DNA from: Rhynchonema sp. JSB1_4
Lineage: Eukaryota > Nematoda > Chromadorea > Monhysterida > Xyalidae
Length of the DNA: 64,000 nucleotides
Assembly: GCA_030248065.1 (NCBI GenBank)
Contig: JASAMV010002506.1
Location: 1-64,000 of the forward strand
Direction of reading: 5' to 3'
A model generated the notes under the pieces. The model was given only the letters and a program-made list of their open reading frames with translations. It was not told the origin of the DNA and searched no databases. How positions within the stretch are numbered: the stretch's first letter is position 1; every line of letters starts with the position of its first letter. Position numbers and translations under genes: made by a program. Positions 1 to 11,744 of the stretch are shown one piece after another.

Positions 1-756
1 AACCATAAACAGGGCACTTTTCGATGGAGTTACCGCTCAGCGCTGGTCCGGCCACGATCAAGTTGCAACATTGATCTTTGACACTTGTAGTGGCGGTGGG
101 TTTGTGCCAGTGGTCGTGAGGTGACGACCACAGGCGTCATCGCTGATCGCAGACGTTTCCCTACGAGTCAACCCTGTGCGTGAAATTCCCCACCAACAGC
201 ATGAAGCAAAACCGCACACCGCGCATATTGTTGAAGGGAAAGACTTGGAGAACTGAACACTACATTTCTGTATTGTATGGTTATGGCTGCTTACTACAAT
301 AATTTCGTGATCAATCTTCTCGCTGTCTTCAGCAACTTTATGAAGGCCAAAATAGAAAAATGTCAATCTTTTATGCGCGTGTTTCTTCGCAGTACAAACC
401 ACAGGAGGAATACTAATAAGCCTGCGAGAGAATAATGTGATAGCATTTTGCAACATCGTTTTTCTATGCCAATTATTGGCCAAGATCAACTATTGTGCGA
501 CCTCAGTCCCGGGGCACACGTGCAGGCCGGCCACAGGACCGGCTGGAGCCAAGCCATAAATGGGCAAAATACTGGGCCAATCGGCCGGCCAAAAACAGCC
601 CAAAAAGCAAGCGGACAAAGGGCGGGATAGAACATCAAACCATTATGTAGAACGTCGGCACCTGCTGTATTATGGCAACGAGATTCAGAATTGTTTTCCT
701 GTACCTTAATATAGATATTATAGATACCGTATATGGCAAGACAACCGAGTTATTTT
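1..756. other. 3' flank of the protease gene, no gene recognised
   Basis: Open frames here are short and match no family I recognise. The stretch at about 520-610 is rich in CCGGCC and GGCCAA words. The serine protease on the minus strand ends at 757, so this is its downstream flank. No transfer RNA, repeat with clear ends or polyadenylation signal stands out. Confidence 0.5.
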
Positions 757-3700
757 CTATTCCATCCCACCAATAGCCCGTTGTATGAATCGTAAGTAGG
801 ACGTGACCCTGCTAACTACATCGATGGCAGGATTCCAGGGTCCTTGGTGCACATGGAACGAGTTGATGCCGTGAAGCTCCCACACTCCGTGACCATTTTC
901 GCAAACAAACGGGCCACCGCTATCACCCTGAAAACGCAAAAAATCACTGCGATGTTGAAGCGTTGCGTTCTTTCACCATTTGTGCGATTAAAAAATAAAA
1001 ATATTTTTCCGCTTTCAGTCCTAAAATAGGACTACTTTCAGTCCGAAAATATAAAAAATGTAGGTAACAGTGCGTTCTTGCTTTTCTGGTTTACTTATAC
1101 CTACCACGCAGGGTTGAAAAAAAATTTATTAGAGCACTGTTTTTTTTAAAAACACAAAAAATTTTTTGAAATATTTTTTTTAATTAGAAAAAGTAGCGCA
1201 AACGTCGTTTCAGGTGCAATGGAGGCGCTACACAAAAATTTTTGAAAACTCAAAATTTTTCGTCACGTGACCCCTCACGTGGGGATCATCAACGCATGTA
1301 CGAAGGCGATTCGGTTATTCTAGCAGGATCTGAACGTGACGTGGACTCGACACGACTATTTTATTATCATTGTTTGTCGGTAGTATAAACTAGACGGGAC
1401 CCGTGCCTTCGGCCCGGCTACAGCGCAGCGCCCGTGCCGTGCCACCCCCCCCCCCCCCCGAAGACCCGCCGTTAGCATACCCAAAGCTACCCGTGAAAAT
1501 TGATCCGTCCGTACCTCCGAGGGAGGGGGCCACAGACACACATACATACGTCTTCCTGTTTTAGTAGTATAGATATCACGCGGACGTGGTGGCGACTAAC
1601 TGCGTAGATTGTCGCAGAATACTATATTTCACGTGTCAAACATAGATGATAATGATTCAACGACGATATGAAACGATTACCGTTTATGTATTGTAGCTGG
1701 TAAAGTTCTGATCAAGGGAGTGATGTACCGGAGAATTCCAAATATGCTCCTCCAAAAAGCAGCCACTGGAAACAAATTAGTTGTTTTGATTAAGCGCGCC
1801 GCATCTGCAGAAATTTCATTTCATGTGTCACATGCTTATACAAAGTGCGGGCATATTTGGGAAATTGATTAACCTCATATTCGATGTGAATCCTAAGATG
1901 ATCCCCCAGGGGATATAGTTGGCGTTCTCCGGTACCTGAATTCTCCAAATAGAGCCCCTGTGAATGATGCTCTCAAGACACCATACGTTCTGTATGACCG
2001 TTTCACAGATTGGTGGGCTTACAGTATAGAAAACTAGGGTGCCGAAGAAGCATGCACAGACTTATCATTTAAAAATACTGAGGTCCATCACTTCTCTTTG
2101 AGTCATTTTGGCGGTCAAACTAAGCGCCGCAGGCGCGATTTTGGGAAATTTGACCCAACTTTCAATTTTCAAAAATTTATACCTCAAGAAGGCCATTTTT
2201 GGAAGAATTAGGCGATTTCATTTTCCCGAAAAACTCGTGTTTTTAATTTAAAAAAAACCAGAATATCTGGCTCTTCAAAAAACATTTTTTAATTACCGTA
2301 AAAACCTAAATACAGCCCCCCCCCCCCGGAATAGAGCCCCCCCCGTAATACAGCACCCCCAAAAAGGGGTCAGTGAATTAATAGAGCCCCCCCGGAATAG
2401 AGCCCCCTCCTAAGTAACATCCCCTATACTGTAGTGTATTAAGGCTTGATAGTGGTGTACGGGTACATTTATGCACGTTTGTTGTTCGTTCAGAGCACAT
2501 AATACGCCTCCTATTGACGAATAGACACGAATAAATGCGATTACAAGCGAAAAAACATCCTTTTTAGGGGTTTTGAAGGGGTATTTCTGGGAACAATTTT
2601 TCAGGTTCGGGTCAGTGAATTAATAGAGGCCTCCCGGAATAGAGCCCCCCAAAATGGGGTCAGTGAGTTAATAGAGCCCCTTCTATTTAGGTTTTTACGG
2701 TAACCACTGTTTTTTTACGGCTTAATCATTTTGTACGTCAAATTGGTGAGGCAGTGGTACATAAAGGTTCACCAGAACCAGGGTTGAAAAAAATTTTTAT
2801 TAACGGGCTTTTTTTAAATTCTTTTTTTGATTTTTTTTGACGAAAATTTTTTTTATTAGAAAAAGTGTTGCAAACGACGTTTCAGGATAAATGAAATCGA
2901 TGCAACATATTTTTCAAAAATTGGAAAAATTTTCGCCTGAGACCGAACTTGTATGGTGACACTCGGTAGTATTGTGCAGATCATATGGTCTCCTACCAGT
3001 CTGAGGTTGATGTTGACTAACGATGTTACTCTAATGTATTGTAGCATGCCGTACAACGTATTTTAATGCATCTAATGCCGTATATATGATATACGACAAT
3101 CAAAATATCGATTACAGCACAAATCTTGCGTGTCAGATCGACTTTGCGCGCCCGGTTTTGCACCAGACCTGCATATATGGTAGCATGGTAGCATGCAGTA
3201 GTACATTATCGGTGCCACATCACTATAAAAAACCATCCCCGCGCATCCCTGTACGGATTTGGGGACAATACAGGGCGCCGCAGGCGCGATTTTGGAAAAA
3301 TTGTCCCGTCCACAGAAAAAAGTGCCACTTTTTTGCCTCGAAAAATTTACAAAAATCTCGTACATTTCAGCCAATTTTGGGCAACTTTTCTTGATTAAAA
3401 AAAAGCAAAATCTGAGTTTCGAAAAAAAACTTTTTTTTTAAATTTTTTAACTAACCACTTGTTTTTGAAACAACCCTGACTAGAACTGTAAGTAGAACGG
3501 TTTCGTTTCCACTTTGTACCCGGCGGTCTCTATTCGGGGGCGGGGCAACAAAGACAACCCTTCAAATGCGAACAAACTTGACAAATGGAATGTCTGGTGC
3601 CCTTCGCTTCCTGCGACCGGCGTGTACCCTTGACGCACAGCTGTGTTTCCGAGTCGTACAAAATGTACCGCGATCTGCACTGCGAGTTTGACAAGACAAC

Positions 3701-4222
3701 GCTGGCCGATTGACGCAGACGGCTGGGGATGCTGTTGTCTGCAAAAAAAAAACCATATGGTTTCAGACTTGTGATTCGATCTGATCGAATCTGTCGATGC
3801 CCCGGTCATGGAATTCTGCTGCGCGTTGTGTTTGCTGAGAAATCTAAAATGTGAAATGTTCAGGATGCCACCAGTATGAAAGCTTATGTGACAATAAACG
3901 GGTGGTCAAAGGTGGCATAGCACGGCACAAGTGAAGTTCTTAAATCTTCGTGGAGTCGATCCGTTCCAAGTTCAATCCGCTCTGATTCGATCCCCTCGCC
4001 GAGTTTGATACCGACCCAAATGGGCGGTTTGCTGTTCCAATTCGTCGGCATACCGTTCAGCCTTCCCCATCCCGTTGAATAGCATTGCGTGCCTGGTTTT
4101 GCCATGCGTGTTGGCAAGCACACGGGTTGCACATGCGCGTTGAACTCGAGTGGTCTGGCCAGATACAGAATGGCGATATCGTTCCGGATATTGTTTTTGT
4201 CATACGATCTGTGCACTTGGAC
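757..4222 (-). CDS. S1 (chymotrypsin-fold) serine protease, C-terminal three exons
   Basis: Secreted-type trypsin/chymotrypsin-family endopeptidase, seen only in part. Minus-strand exons are 4054-4222, 3578-3738 and 757-927 with the stop at 757-759; phases join as 1 then 0, about 167 codons. The first exon holds the catalytic aspartate in RNDIAIL, then VQPVCLP and TGWGRLN. The second gives LRQSASVVLSNSQCR and ETQLCVKG. The third starts exactly at GDSGGP with the catalytic serine and ends in the usual VSRVTSYLRFI helix. The residue six before the catalytic serine (chymotrypsin 189) reads Ser, suggesting chymotrypsin-like specificity. The usual Cys near position 220 and Gly at 216 are not visible (NSFHVHQG instead), so the S1 pocket disulphide is probably missing. 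No exon with the catalytic histidine or signal peptide was found upstream of 4222, where a transposon (4314-5071) sits. It may be further upstream, or the gene may be broken. Confidence 0.85.
1109..1240. mobile_element. Truncated copy of the CAGGGTTG hAT-like family
   Basis: Starts with CAGGGTTGAAAAAAAATT at 1109, followed by the A/T runs and the word AAACGTCGTTTCAGG that the copies at 2779-3478 and 7708-9156 also have next to this end. The matching CAACCCTG end is not found nearby, so the copy looks truncated. It lies in the last intron of the serine protease. Confidence 0.5.
1726..1945. repeat. Short inverted-repeat element, GTACCGGAG family
   Basis: The left end GTACCGGAGAATTCCAAATA is mirrored by TTCTCCGGTAC about 200 bp later, followed by another near copy of the GAATTCTCCAAATAGAGCCCC motif. 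The motif family CCAAATAGAGCCCC recurs near 18600, 30830-31297 and 49516-49837. It lies in the protease intron. Confidence 0.5.
2294..2702. mobile_element. TIR element with GGAATAGAGCCCC arrays, unfilled copy
   Basis: Terminal inverted repeats TACCGTAAAAACCTAAATA at both ends, with TA at each border, so a mariner-type TA target duplication is likely. Inside are several copies of GGAATAGAGCCCCCC and GGTCAGTGAATTAATAGAG, facing both ends. A second copy in reverse orientation is at 58156-59521, where two other transposons have landed; this copy keeps both targets empty (2417-2424 and 2610-2617). No coding capacity. Confidence 0.85.
2779..3478. mobile_element. Non-autonomous hAT-like element, CAGGGTTG family
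   Basis: Begins CAGGGTTG and ends CAACCCTG, flanked by 8-bp duplications that differ at one base (ACCAGAAC at 2771-2778, ACTAGAAC at 3479-3486). Sub-terminal sequence is A/T runs, the middle is ordinary sequence with a GC palindrome near 3273. An 8-bp duplication and CAG/CTG ends are typical of the hAT superfamily. It is the unfilled relative of the copy at 7708-9156. It lies in the last intron of the serine protease. Confidence 0.85.
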
Positions 4223-4313
4223 CTGAAACTTGTACATATGTGAACTTTTGTAGTTTTCTTTCTAATTGCGAACAATAGCATGTGTTGTGAAATAGCTTTT
4301 GACATGTTATACA

Positions 4314-5071
4314 CAGGGTTGGCATAAAAAAATTTTATTATCGAACTTTTTTATAAAACTTTTTAAATTTTTATTAAATCATTTTTTTTTCATTCCGGAC
4401 CGCCAAAAAAAATGGTTTCTTGAAGAATGAAATTGCTAAAATCATATTAGTCAGGTTATGTTTTGAGGGTCACTAAAGAGAACTTTTCCACTGACTTGTT
4501 TTTTACGTCGATCAACTGCGATCGAATCCCTGACTTGGCCATGACTTTGAGAACCTCGATGTAACTCTGTGGGTACGTATGTATATGACAAAGAGAAGGC
4601 CAACCTTCTGTTTGCGATGCTTTGTGATAAATTTGAATAGGGAGATAAAGACTTACACCACACACATTTTTGTGTCACAAAAGCAACAAATGACTAATCC
4701 ACGACCACTGCAAATAGGCGAGCAACGTGGAGTCTCTCGATAGCTTGCGACGAGCTCAATAACTGTACAGTATATACGGTTGGGGTGTTCTACATTAGAC
4801 ATGTAACGGTTGTTGGGATGTTTGGGAACTGTATGAGTCCATCATAATGCCATTTCAAACTGAAATATAAGCGCCGCGGGCAATTTTTTGAGATTCATGG
4901 GCAATAAAACGCGTGCCTTTTTACCTTAAAAAGTGAGAAAATAACGAAAAACGTGAAAAAATAATATAAAGTGGCCTTACTTTTTAAAATTTTCAAATAA
5001 AAAAGTGGCCAACTTTCATTTTAAAAAAAAAATTTACGAAAAATATTTTACTTTTTTTTAATCCAACCCTG
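4314..5071. mobile_element. Non-autonomous hAT-like element, CAGGGTTG family
   Basis: CAGGGTTG at 4314 and CAACCCTG ending at 5071, with 8-bp flanks GTTATACA and GTTACACA (one difference). Ends are rich in A/T runs, as in the other copies. On the minus strand at about 4470-4580 it contains an open stretch (YIEVLKVMAKSGIRSQ) preceded by an acceptor-like CAG. It is not recognisable as protease sequence and is probably fortuitous. It sits immediately upstream of the first visible protease exon. Confidence 0.75.
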
Positions 5072-5230
5072 GTTACACATAACACACTGCTTACAATCTT
5101 GCCAGGAACTTTCAATAAATATGCAGCCCACCCGCTTTACAATGAACCCCCGATATCATTACAATGGCCACAAATGGCTAGCGATTCACTGCAAAGAAAG
5201 TTCATAGACCGGAGGTCAACATATAATCAC

Positions 5231-5867
5231 AAGAAGAAAAATGCCTGCTGTCGCGCGGCAAGAATCAGGATATGGTTCTCGGCATCATGCTGGTCGCATA
5301 TAAAACACCTATACAAGATTGTTTACTCCCCAAAGTAAAAAGATATCAGTTTACGCACAGGAGCAAAAGGCGACTAAAAACATCACCGAAACAGAAGAAA
5401 AGTTTATTTGCCAAAAAATGAGCAGGATTTAGAAAGAGGCATTGCATTCCTTTCGAAAAGTGAATTAAAAAGCGATACGCCATCAAGGAACCATATTGCG
5501 GCCAATAGCGCAATGAGGCGACGACGGCAAGCTGTCACAGGTTCGATTCGCACTAGTAACGGCATAAAGAGTGGGTAAAACGATTATGCGTTGGCCGCAA
5601 TATGGTTCCTTGATGGCGTATCGCTTTTTAATTCACTTTTCGAAAGGAATGCAATGCCTCTTTCTAAATCCTGCTCATTTTTTGGCAAATAATCTTTTCT
5701 TCTGTTTCGGTGATGTTTTTAGTCGCCTTTTGCTCCTGTGCGTAACCACTGATATCTTTTTACTTTGGGGAGTAAACAATCTTGTATAGGTGTTTTATAT
5801 GCGACCAGCATGATACCGAGAACCATATCCTGATTCTTGCCGCGCGACAGCAGGCATTTTTCTTCTT
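5231..5867. repeat. Foldback with arms of about 275 bp
   Basis: The arm at 5231-5505 is repeated almost exactly, inverted, at about 5590-5867, leaving a loop of roughly 85 bp. Only scattered differences are visible, so the arms are young or under conversion. The loop has a GGTTCGATTC word resembling an RNA polymerase III B box and an A-box-like word, but no transfer RNA fold can be drawn. No coding capacity; arm ends carry no clear target duplication. Confidence 0.85.
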
Positions 5868-6044
5868 GTATTTTTGTTTTATATCGAGTAAGCGCATTTT
5901 CTCATTCGGTGGACGGAAAATACATATGATCACACTGATAATTCGTTCACTATACAAAGGAATTCACTATGCAGAGGTTCACCTTGTGGTGGTTTTACTG
6001 TATTCATGTTACTGTTTCACACCTCAATCAAGTCAGAGCTAAAA

Positions 6045-6880
6045 AAGCGATGTCACCATCGGTTCCCCGACCCCAGAAACATAAACAGCTGACACATTAC
6101 TGGAGATCAGATCACTATTACACTATTTATTCGCATTGATCAATACTGAGTTCCGGTTCTAGTTCCGGTTCTGGCTCCGAAAAGTTCCAGATTTAAAAAC
6201 CAATGCCACCGTTGGGTTTCTCGACCCTGAAAACCCGTGTTCCGCACCCACTGGCTTCATCTTCAGAGGAGTATTGTGCGACTTAATTGCTGTGCTAAAT
6301 ACTGGGTTCCGGTTCCAGTTCCGGTTCTGGCTCCAAAGAGCTCCCGATTCAAAAGCCGATGTCACCATTAGATTTCTCGACCCCGAAAACCTATATACCG
6401 CACGCACTGTCTTTATGATCAGACCAGTATTGTGCGACTTATTGCATGGCTGAATATTGAGTTCCGGTTCCAGTTCCGGTTCTGGCTCCGAAGAGCTCCG
6501 GATTCAAAAACCAACGTCACCATTTGATTTCTCGTCCCCGAAAACCTATGTTCCGCACCCACTGTCTTTACGATCAGACCATTATTGTGTGCCTTATTTG
6601 CATGGATAAGTACTGAGTTCCGGTTCCAGTTCAGGTTCTGGCTCCGGAGAGCTCCGGATTCAAAAACCAATGCCACCATCAGATTTCTCGTCCCCGAAAA
6701 CCTATGTTCCGCACCCACTGCCTTTACGATCAGACCATTATTGTGTGACTTATTTGCATGGATAAGTACTGAGTTCCGGTTCCAGTTCCGGTTCTAGCTC
6801 CGAAAAGTACTGGATCCAAAAACCAATGTCACCACCGAGTTTCTCGACCTTCAAAACCCCCGGTGCCGCGGCAGATTTCT
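6045..6880. repeat. Tandem array, 156-bp unit, about 5 copies
   Basis: The word GAGTTCCGGTT and the following 156 bp recur with starts of the TTCCGG word at 6151, 6307, 6462, 6618 and 6774, a spacing of 155-156 bp. Partial units flank them. Each unit has GTTCCGGTTCCAGTTCCGGTT, then GGCTCC, TTTCTCG and AAAACC blocks. The frames in it stay open only because of the periodicity. Satellite-like; function unknown. Confidence 0.9.
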
Positions 6881-7707
6881 CGTCCGATGTATCCCTGAGT
6901 TTTGAACGAACATTTTGCCGGAAAAAAAGAAAGAAAGAAGAAGAAGAACGTTTTTGCACTTTTTGAGAGGCGTTGGGTACCGTAACTCCACGACGCCGGT
7001 ACCGATCAACGTCAAATTTTGAATGCAGATGTAGGGTGGCCCAAGGCACCTTGTGCTTAAATATTGAAACCATCGGTGCTTTGTTGTGGAATTACTGGCC
7101 AGTGAAATTTTTTTCTGCCGGCACTAACTCCGGACAACCATATGACACATTGCCTGTAATCCGTAGGTGCTGACCGCGCCAAAATAAGGAATCGGCTGAA
7201 TTTTTTAAATATTGGCACAAAAGTGAAGCTATTTAAGTGTAGTAACGAATCACAAACTTAGTTTGCGATATCAGCTTATGTTGCTACCGTAACCCAGCAT
7301 TTCCCATTTTTTCAGTCCACCGCCTGACACTGAACACTAAATTCTAATTTTCTTTCCCGTGTTTGATCTGAAAGCGTTGTATTTGGACTCAAAATACGCA
7401 GAATTGTTCAGTGCGCTACCATATATGCATACTTTTTAATCTTCAAACCCCTAAAGGCCGTGACGGGACAAACCGTTCCCGAACCATAGTCATTACGAGT
7501 GCAAATAGTTTTGTTAAGGCCAACTCGCGGCACTAAAACAATTATACAATAATTTTAATATGGTTAAGTGTAGAAGCGTTTGGTACATTTAAAACCGTCG
7601 AGAAATCCTTTAGCCCGCAGTTTACCAAGCCACAGCAGACATTCTCTTGACCCAACCCAAGCATTCCGCACGCGCTCCCACGTGAGAGACAGGCAGGCAG
7701 GCAGGCG

Positions 7708-9156
7708 CAGGGTTGTTTCAAAAAAAAAGTGGTTAATTAAAAAAAATTTTTAAAAAAAAAAATTTTTTTTTGAAACTCAGATTTTGATCTTTTTTTTAAT
7801 AAAAAAAAGTTGCCCAAAATGGGCTGAAATGTCCAAAAATGGCCTTTTTCGAGGCAAAAAGTTGGCACTTTTTTTTCTGTGGACGGGACAATTTTTCCAA
7901 AATCGCGCCTGCGGCGCCCTGTATTGTCCCCAAATCCGTACAGGGATGCGCGGGGATGGTCTTTTATAGTGATGTGGCACGGATAATGTACCACTGCATG
8001 CTACTACACATGTATATACATAGGTCTGGTCAGGGTTGAAAAAAAAATTTTTTTATTAACGAGCTTTTTAAAAAAAAAATTTTTTTTTTTAAAAAAAAAG
8101 GTTTTTGAAAAAATTTTTTTTTTAAAAAAAAAATTTTTTTTTAATTTTTCGGGGGAACAAAATGTTCTAAAACGTCCAAAAATGGCCTTTTTGGGGGTTA
8201 TTTTTTGTCATTTTTTCTCAAGGGTCGACAAATTTTCTTCACAAAATCACCTTTGGGGCATGTATTTGGTACCTAAGATACTCCAAATGATGTTATTATA
8301 CCTTCCCTTGGTACATGGGACACAGTATGCATGTGCCTACATGGTACTTCGATGTCATACCCCATCAGGTCGGTCATATACGACTGATTCAGCTGCCCGA
8401 CAAGTATTTCTGCAGCTTATATTCTCAATTCTGTGTGGTTTATGAGTGAATCTTGCTTATTCGGCCACAAACTGTTGTGTCCGATACCACAGAGCAGCAA
8501 TCATCGGTCCATATCAAGCACAGACTGTTGGATCGTACCGAAATGACGTAAACACCCTTGATAAGTGATGCAAACCAAGTCACAAAAGTGACTTGTCAAT
8601 TAAAGTTGCATTTTTTCGCGATTTTGCGCGTTTTTTAGGCAAATTTGGTAAAATTTCCCAGAATCTCAGACTTTTTAAAAAAAAATTTTTTTTTTAAAAA
8701 AAATTTTTTTTTAAAAAAAAAACTTGTTTAAAAAAAAATTTTTTTTTGCAACCCTGGGTCTGGTGCAAAACTGGGCGCGCAAAGTCGATCTGACACGCAA
8801 GATTTGGGCTGTAATCGATATTTTGATGGTCGTATATCAGATATACGGCATTAGATGCATTAAAATACGTTGTACGGCATGCTACACTACATTAGAGTAA
8901 CATCGTTAGTCAACTTCAACCTCAGACTGGTCGGAGACCATGGAATCTGCACAATACTACCGGGTGTCACCACACAAGTTCGACCTCAGGCGAAAATTTT
9001 TCAATTTTTGAAAAATATGTTGCCTCGATTTCATTTATCCTGAAACGTCGTTTGCAACACTTTTTCTAATAAAAAAAATTTTCGTCAAAAAAAATCAAAA
9101 AAAAAAATTTTTTTTTTAAAAAGCTCGTTAATAAAAAAATTTTTTTTTCAACCCTG
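7708..9156. mobile_element. hAT-like element, CAGGGTTG family, carrying a nested element
   Basis: Reverse-orientation relative of 2779-3478. Flanked by perfect 8-bp duplications GGCAGGCG (7700-7707 and 9157-9164). The unfilled target is preserved in the opposite arm of the large inverted repeat near 12374-12381, so this insertion postdates the arm duplication. It is itself interrupted by the element at 8031-8756. Confidence 0.92.
8031..8756. mobile_element. hAT-like element nested inside 7708-9156
   Basis: Starts CAGGGTTG and ends GCAACCCTG, with perfect 8-bp duplications GGTCTGGT (8023-8030 and 8757-8764). The copy at 2779-3478 has the same site once and uninterrupted (3162-3169, reverse complement), which proves the insertion. 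Ends consist of long A and T runs. No coding capacity. Confidence 0.93.
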
Positions 9157-10735
9157 GGCAGGCGTGTACTCTGCCTGCTTGTTTGCGCTGTTTTCAAACT
9201 TCGGGACTTGGGCTTTGGTACTCATGTAATTTTGAGACGCAATTTACATAGCTTTGATTAACTAATCGTGTATTTCTGTCAAACCGCGAACCAAATAAAC
9301 GTTGATCCCTTCCCTACATACACACTCTGGAACAAAGACACACAAACAAAATGTCAAAGCACCGAAATGCGCCTTTACAAAAAATGTGTATAATCTCAAA
9401 ACATTAAGAACTTTATGAATAAAATTTCTTCCTTCTTTTTGACATGACATTTGTATTGCTGCACACCAGGGTCTAATTTTTAGTTGCAAAGTTTTGAAGG
9501 CCATTTTTCGGTGTTTTTGTTGTTTTAGGACCCCATTAGTCCGGTATAATCAGGCGATTACACCGGCTGCTAAAAAAGACTACAGCACTGCCCGTTAAGT
9601 GCGCAAAATTTTTGACTTTCATCTTGCCACTTGTACATGACTCCATAAATCTGAGGGGCGAAAAGTCCACTGCAGGGTTGACGAACAAAAGTGAGTCGAT
9701 TCAGTTTTGCCTTTGTCTAATGTGATCATGAAGCGAAACTTCAAGCAGCACTTTTTGCTCAAGAATTTGGCTTGATATCTCCTGTTTTTTATGACGCATG
9801 CGAGTGCTCACCAATTCTCATTTCAAAAGCCAAGTACTAAACGATTAATAAATGCGAATGCCAGGGAGTGAAGTGTTCTTGGCGCGACCTTAGCTCACCG
9901 TTACTCCACCAACTCGCAATTTGTGACCATTTTAGAAAGAATGAAGGAAGCGCGGAGCGCAGAAACTACAAAAGTTTTGTATTTTTGGGGCTAGGACGCT
10001 TTTAGTAGCAACGGGATATTTTTAGTGGCAAATTGCTGCCATTTAAAAGCAAAAAACTATGCTACACACGGCACGGGCACGGTAATGCACCCACGCACAT
10101 TCGATGTTTGAGGCAATGGGATTGATTGGCTGCGTGCTGTTCGGTTATAAGCGCCAAAAGACACAAAAAATCGCAGTTTTGCGTCAATGTGATCATATCT
10201 TAGTTCATAGCGAACTGCTACTCGATATTCCTGAAACGGAGACTGCTTCTGTTGCTTGACTTGAAATTTTAAAACACGTTTTAACCGCGTCAAGGCTGCC
10301 TTGACGAGCTGTTGCAGTTGTTGAAAAGTAATGTTATCCATTTGAAACTGAAGATATGGGAAGTACTAAGAACTGGCGCTGTAAATCTACTGTTATACAT
10401 AAACGTGTGCATGTTTTTGCAGGTATTGCATGTACAGCCTGTGCATTAAGATAATACCGCATAAACCTCCGCAATTGGCTCAGGATAAAAATTGTCGCTG
10501 GTCACATGCAGGTACGGAACTGTGCATCCCAGTTGCTGGCACTTATTGGACTAAAAAACTTTATTCATACTTTCGCAAGCTCTTGAAAACGAAAATATTA
10601 CCGTTACAGTGCGGTAGTGTCTAGTTTTGATCTCAGAGACCCTCAACAGAGAAAACTTGTGGGTTTATTTGGCATTAACAGTAACTAGTTAACAATGAGG
10701 ATGCGAAGCATGCTCATACAACAGAAACGCATGTA

Positions 10736-10950
10736 GGGTGGAATTTTCTAAACTACGTAAACATGAGTTTTGTGTAATAAATTGTCCGCTTGAAGCTGAT
10801 CGGTGTAAGCTCGGTGTAAACATGAAACAATGCTTGTTGTTAGTGTGGAATGTTTAGGTTTTCACAGAGCTCTTTCACACCGAGCTTTCATCCGAGCTTA
10901 CACCGTCCTTTACACCCAGCTCTTGTTTATACCGTATCGAAAATTCCAAC
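10736..10950. mobile_element. MITE, GGGTGGAATTTTC family
   Basis: Left end GGGTGGAATTTTCTAAAC, right end CGAAAATTCCAAC, with GTGTAAAC and TTACACCG words facing inwards. Relatives with better-preserved ends lie at 28019-28244 and 28401-28580. Confidence 0.65.
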
Positions 10951-11428
10951 CAATGTACCTCCGTATAGTGATGGTATACAGTTCACTTAATAACGTTTGC
11001 ATTAAGGATAAATGCTACCAATTTCGACCTCAGCATTTCCCGTCCCTCAAACAAATTTTCCGCGCGAAACCGGTTCTCACCCGTAGGGTGGCCTAAACTT
11101 CCGTACGTCTGAACTCTCGCGTTTGGCCATTTGCGCCCGCAATGCTTGCATGAGGCTAGAGCAGTGGGGAAACTGATATGTCAGAGCACAGGCACTGACG
11201 GTGGACGGATGGAGCTTCAGTGGAGAGCACTACTGCAGCGTGGTTTTTGTAAAAGTCTAGGCCTAAGCTTAGGCAAAAGCCGGAGCATAAACGAAGCAAT
11301 CAATGCCTAACCCTGAAATTTCAGTACTTCAAGTGACCGACGTCAGCCTAAACCCGGCTGGTTGATCTGTGCTCAACACGGACCTGAGCCCAAGCCGGAC
11401 TACGTTGCAAGAGTAGGCCCGAGTCTTA

Positions 11429-11744
11429 GGGCGGACTTAGGTTGAGCACCGAATCCGGAATCCGAAAATATTTACATGTAAAAACGTTGATCTATTTCCG
11501 GATCCGGAACATCATTTGCGTCTTCCGGAAATATTTCCGGATTCCGGTTTCAGGATGAAATATGAAAAACGCAGAACTCGGAAATGTTTTGCATTCCTTT
11601 GAAAACACAATGAAGTGAAATCTGGTTGAAGGTTAATTCCGTGTTCCGCAAAATTTATCCGGAAATCGGAATCCAGTTCGTCGGGAAACCGGAATCCGGA
11701 AATATTTCCGGATTCCGGTTTCCGTGTTCAACCTAAGCCCGCCC
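11429..11744. mobile_element. MITE, GGGCGGACTTAGGTTGA family
   Basis: Terminal inverted repeats GGGCGGACTTAGGTTGA and TCAACCTAAGCCCGCCC, with TA at each border. The interior consists of GGAATCCGGAAATATTTCCGG-like words. A second family member is at 25541-25906 in the MAP3K gene. Confidence 0.8.

Noticed and set aside
4451..4600. Possible upstream protease exon (YIEVLKVMAKSGIRSQ)
   Set aside because: It lies inside the transposon 4314-5071, resembles no S1 segment and has no catalytic histidine.
5530..5560. Transfer RNA or SINE head
   Set aside because: B-box-like GGTTCGATTC is present, but the T arm and acceptor do not pair.
5571..6042. Zinc-knuckle-like frame (CFICDQHDTENH)
   Set aside because: It lies in the foldback arm and reads through into unrelated sequence; the resemblance to reverse transcriptase zinc motifs is too short.
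6159..6797. Repetitive protein from the 156-bp array
   Set aside because: 156 is divisible by 3, so periodic open frames are expected on both strands; no start or splice evidence.
10057..10341. 94-codon minus-strand frame beginning with ATG
   Set aside because: No recognisable domain, no splice partners, and it lies in the spacer of an inverted repeat.
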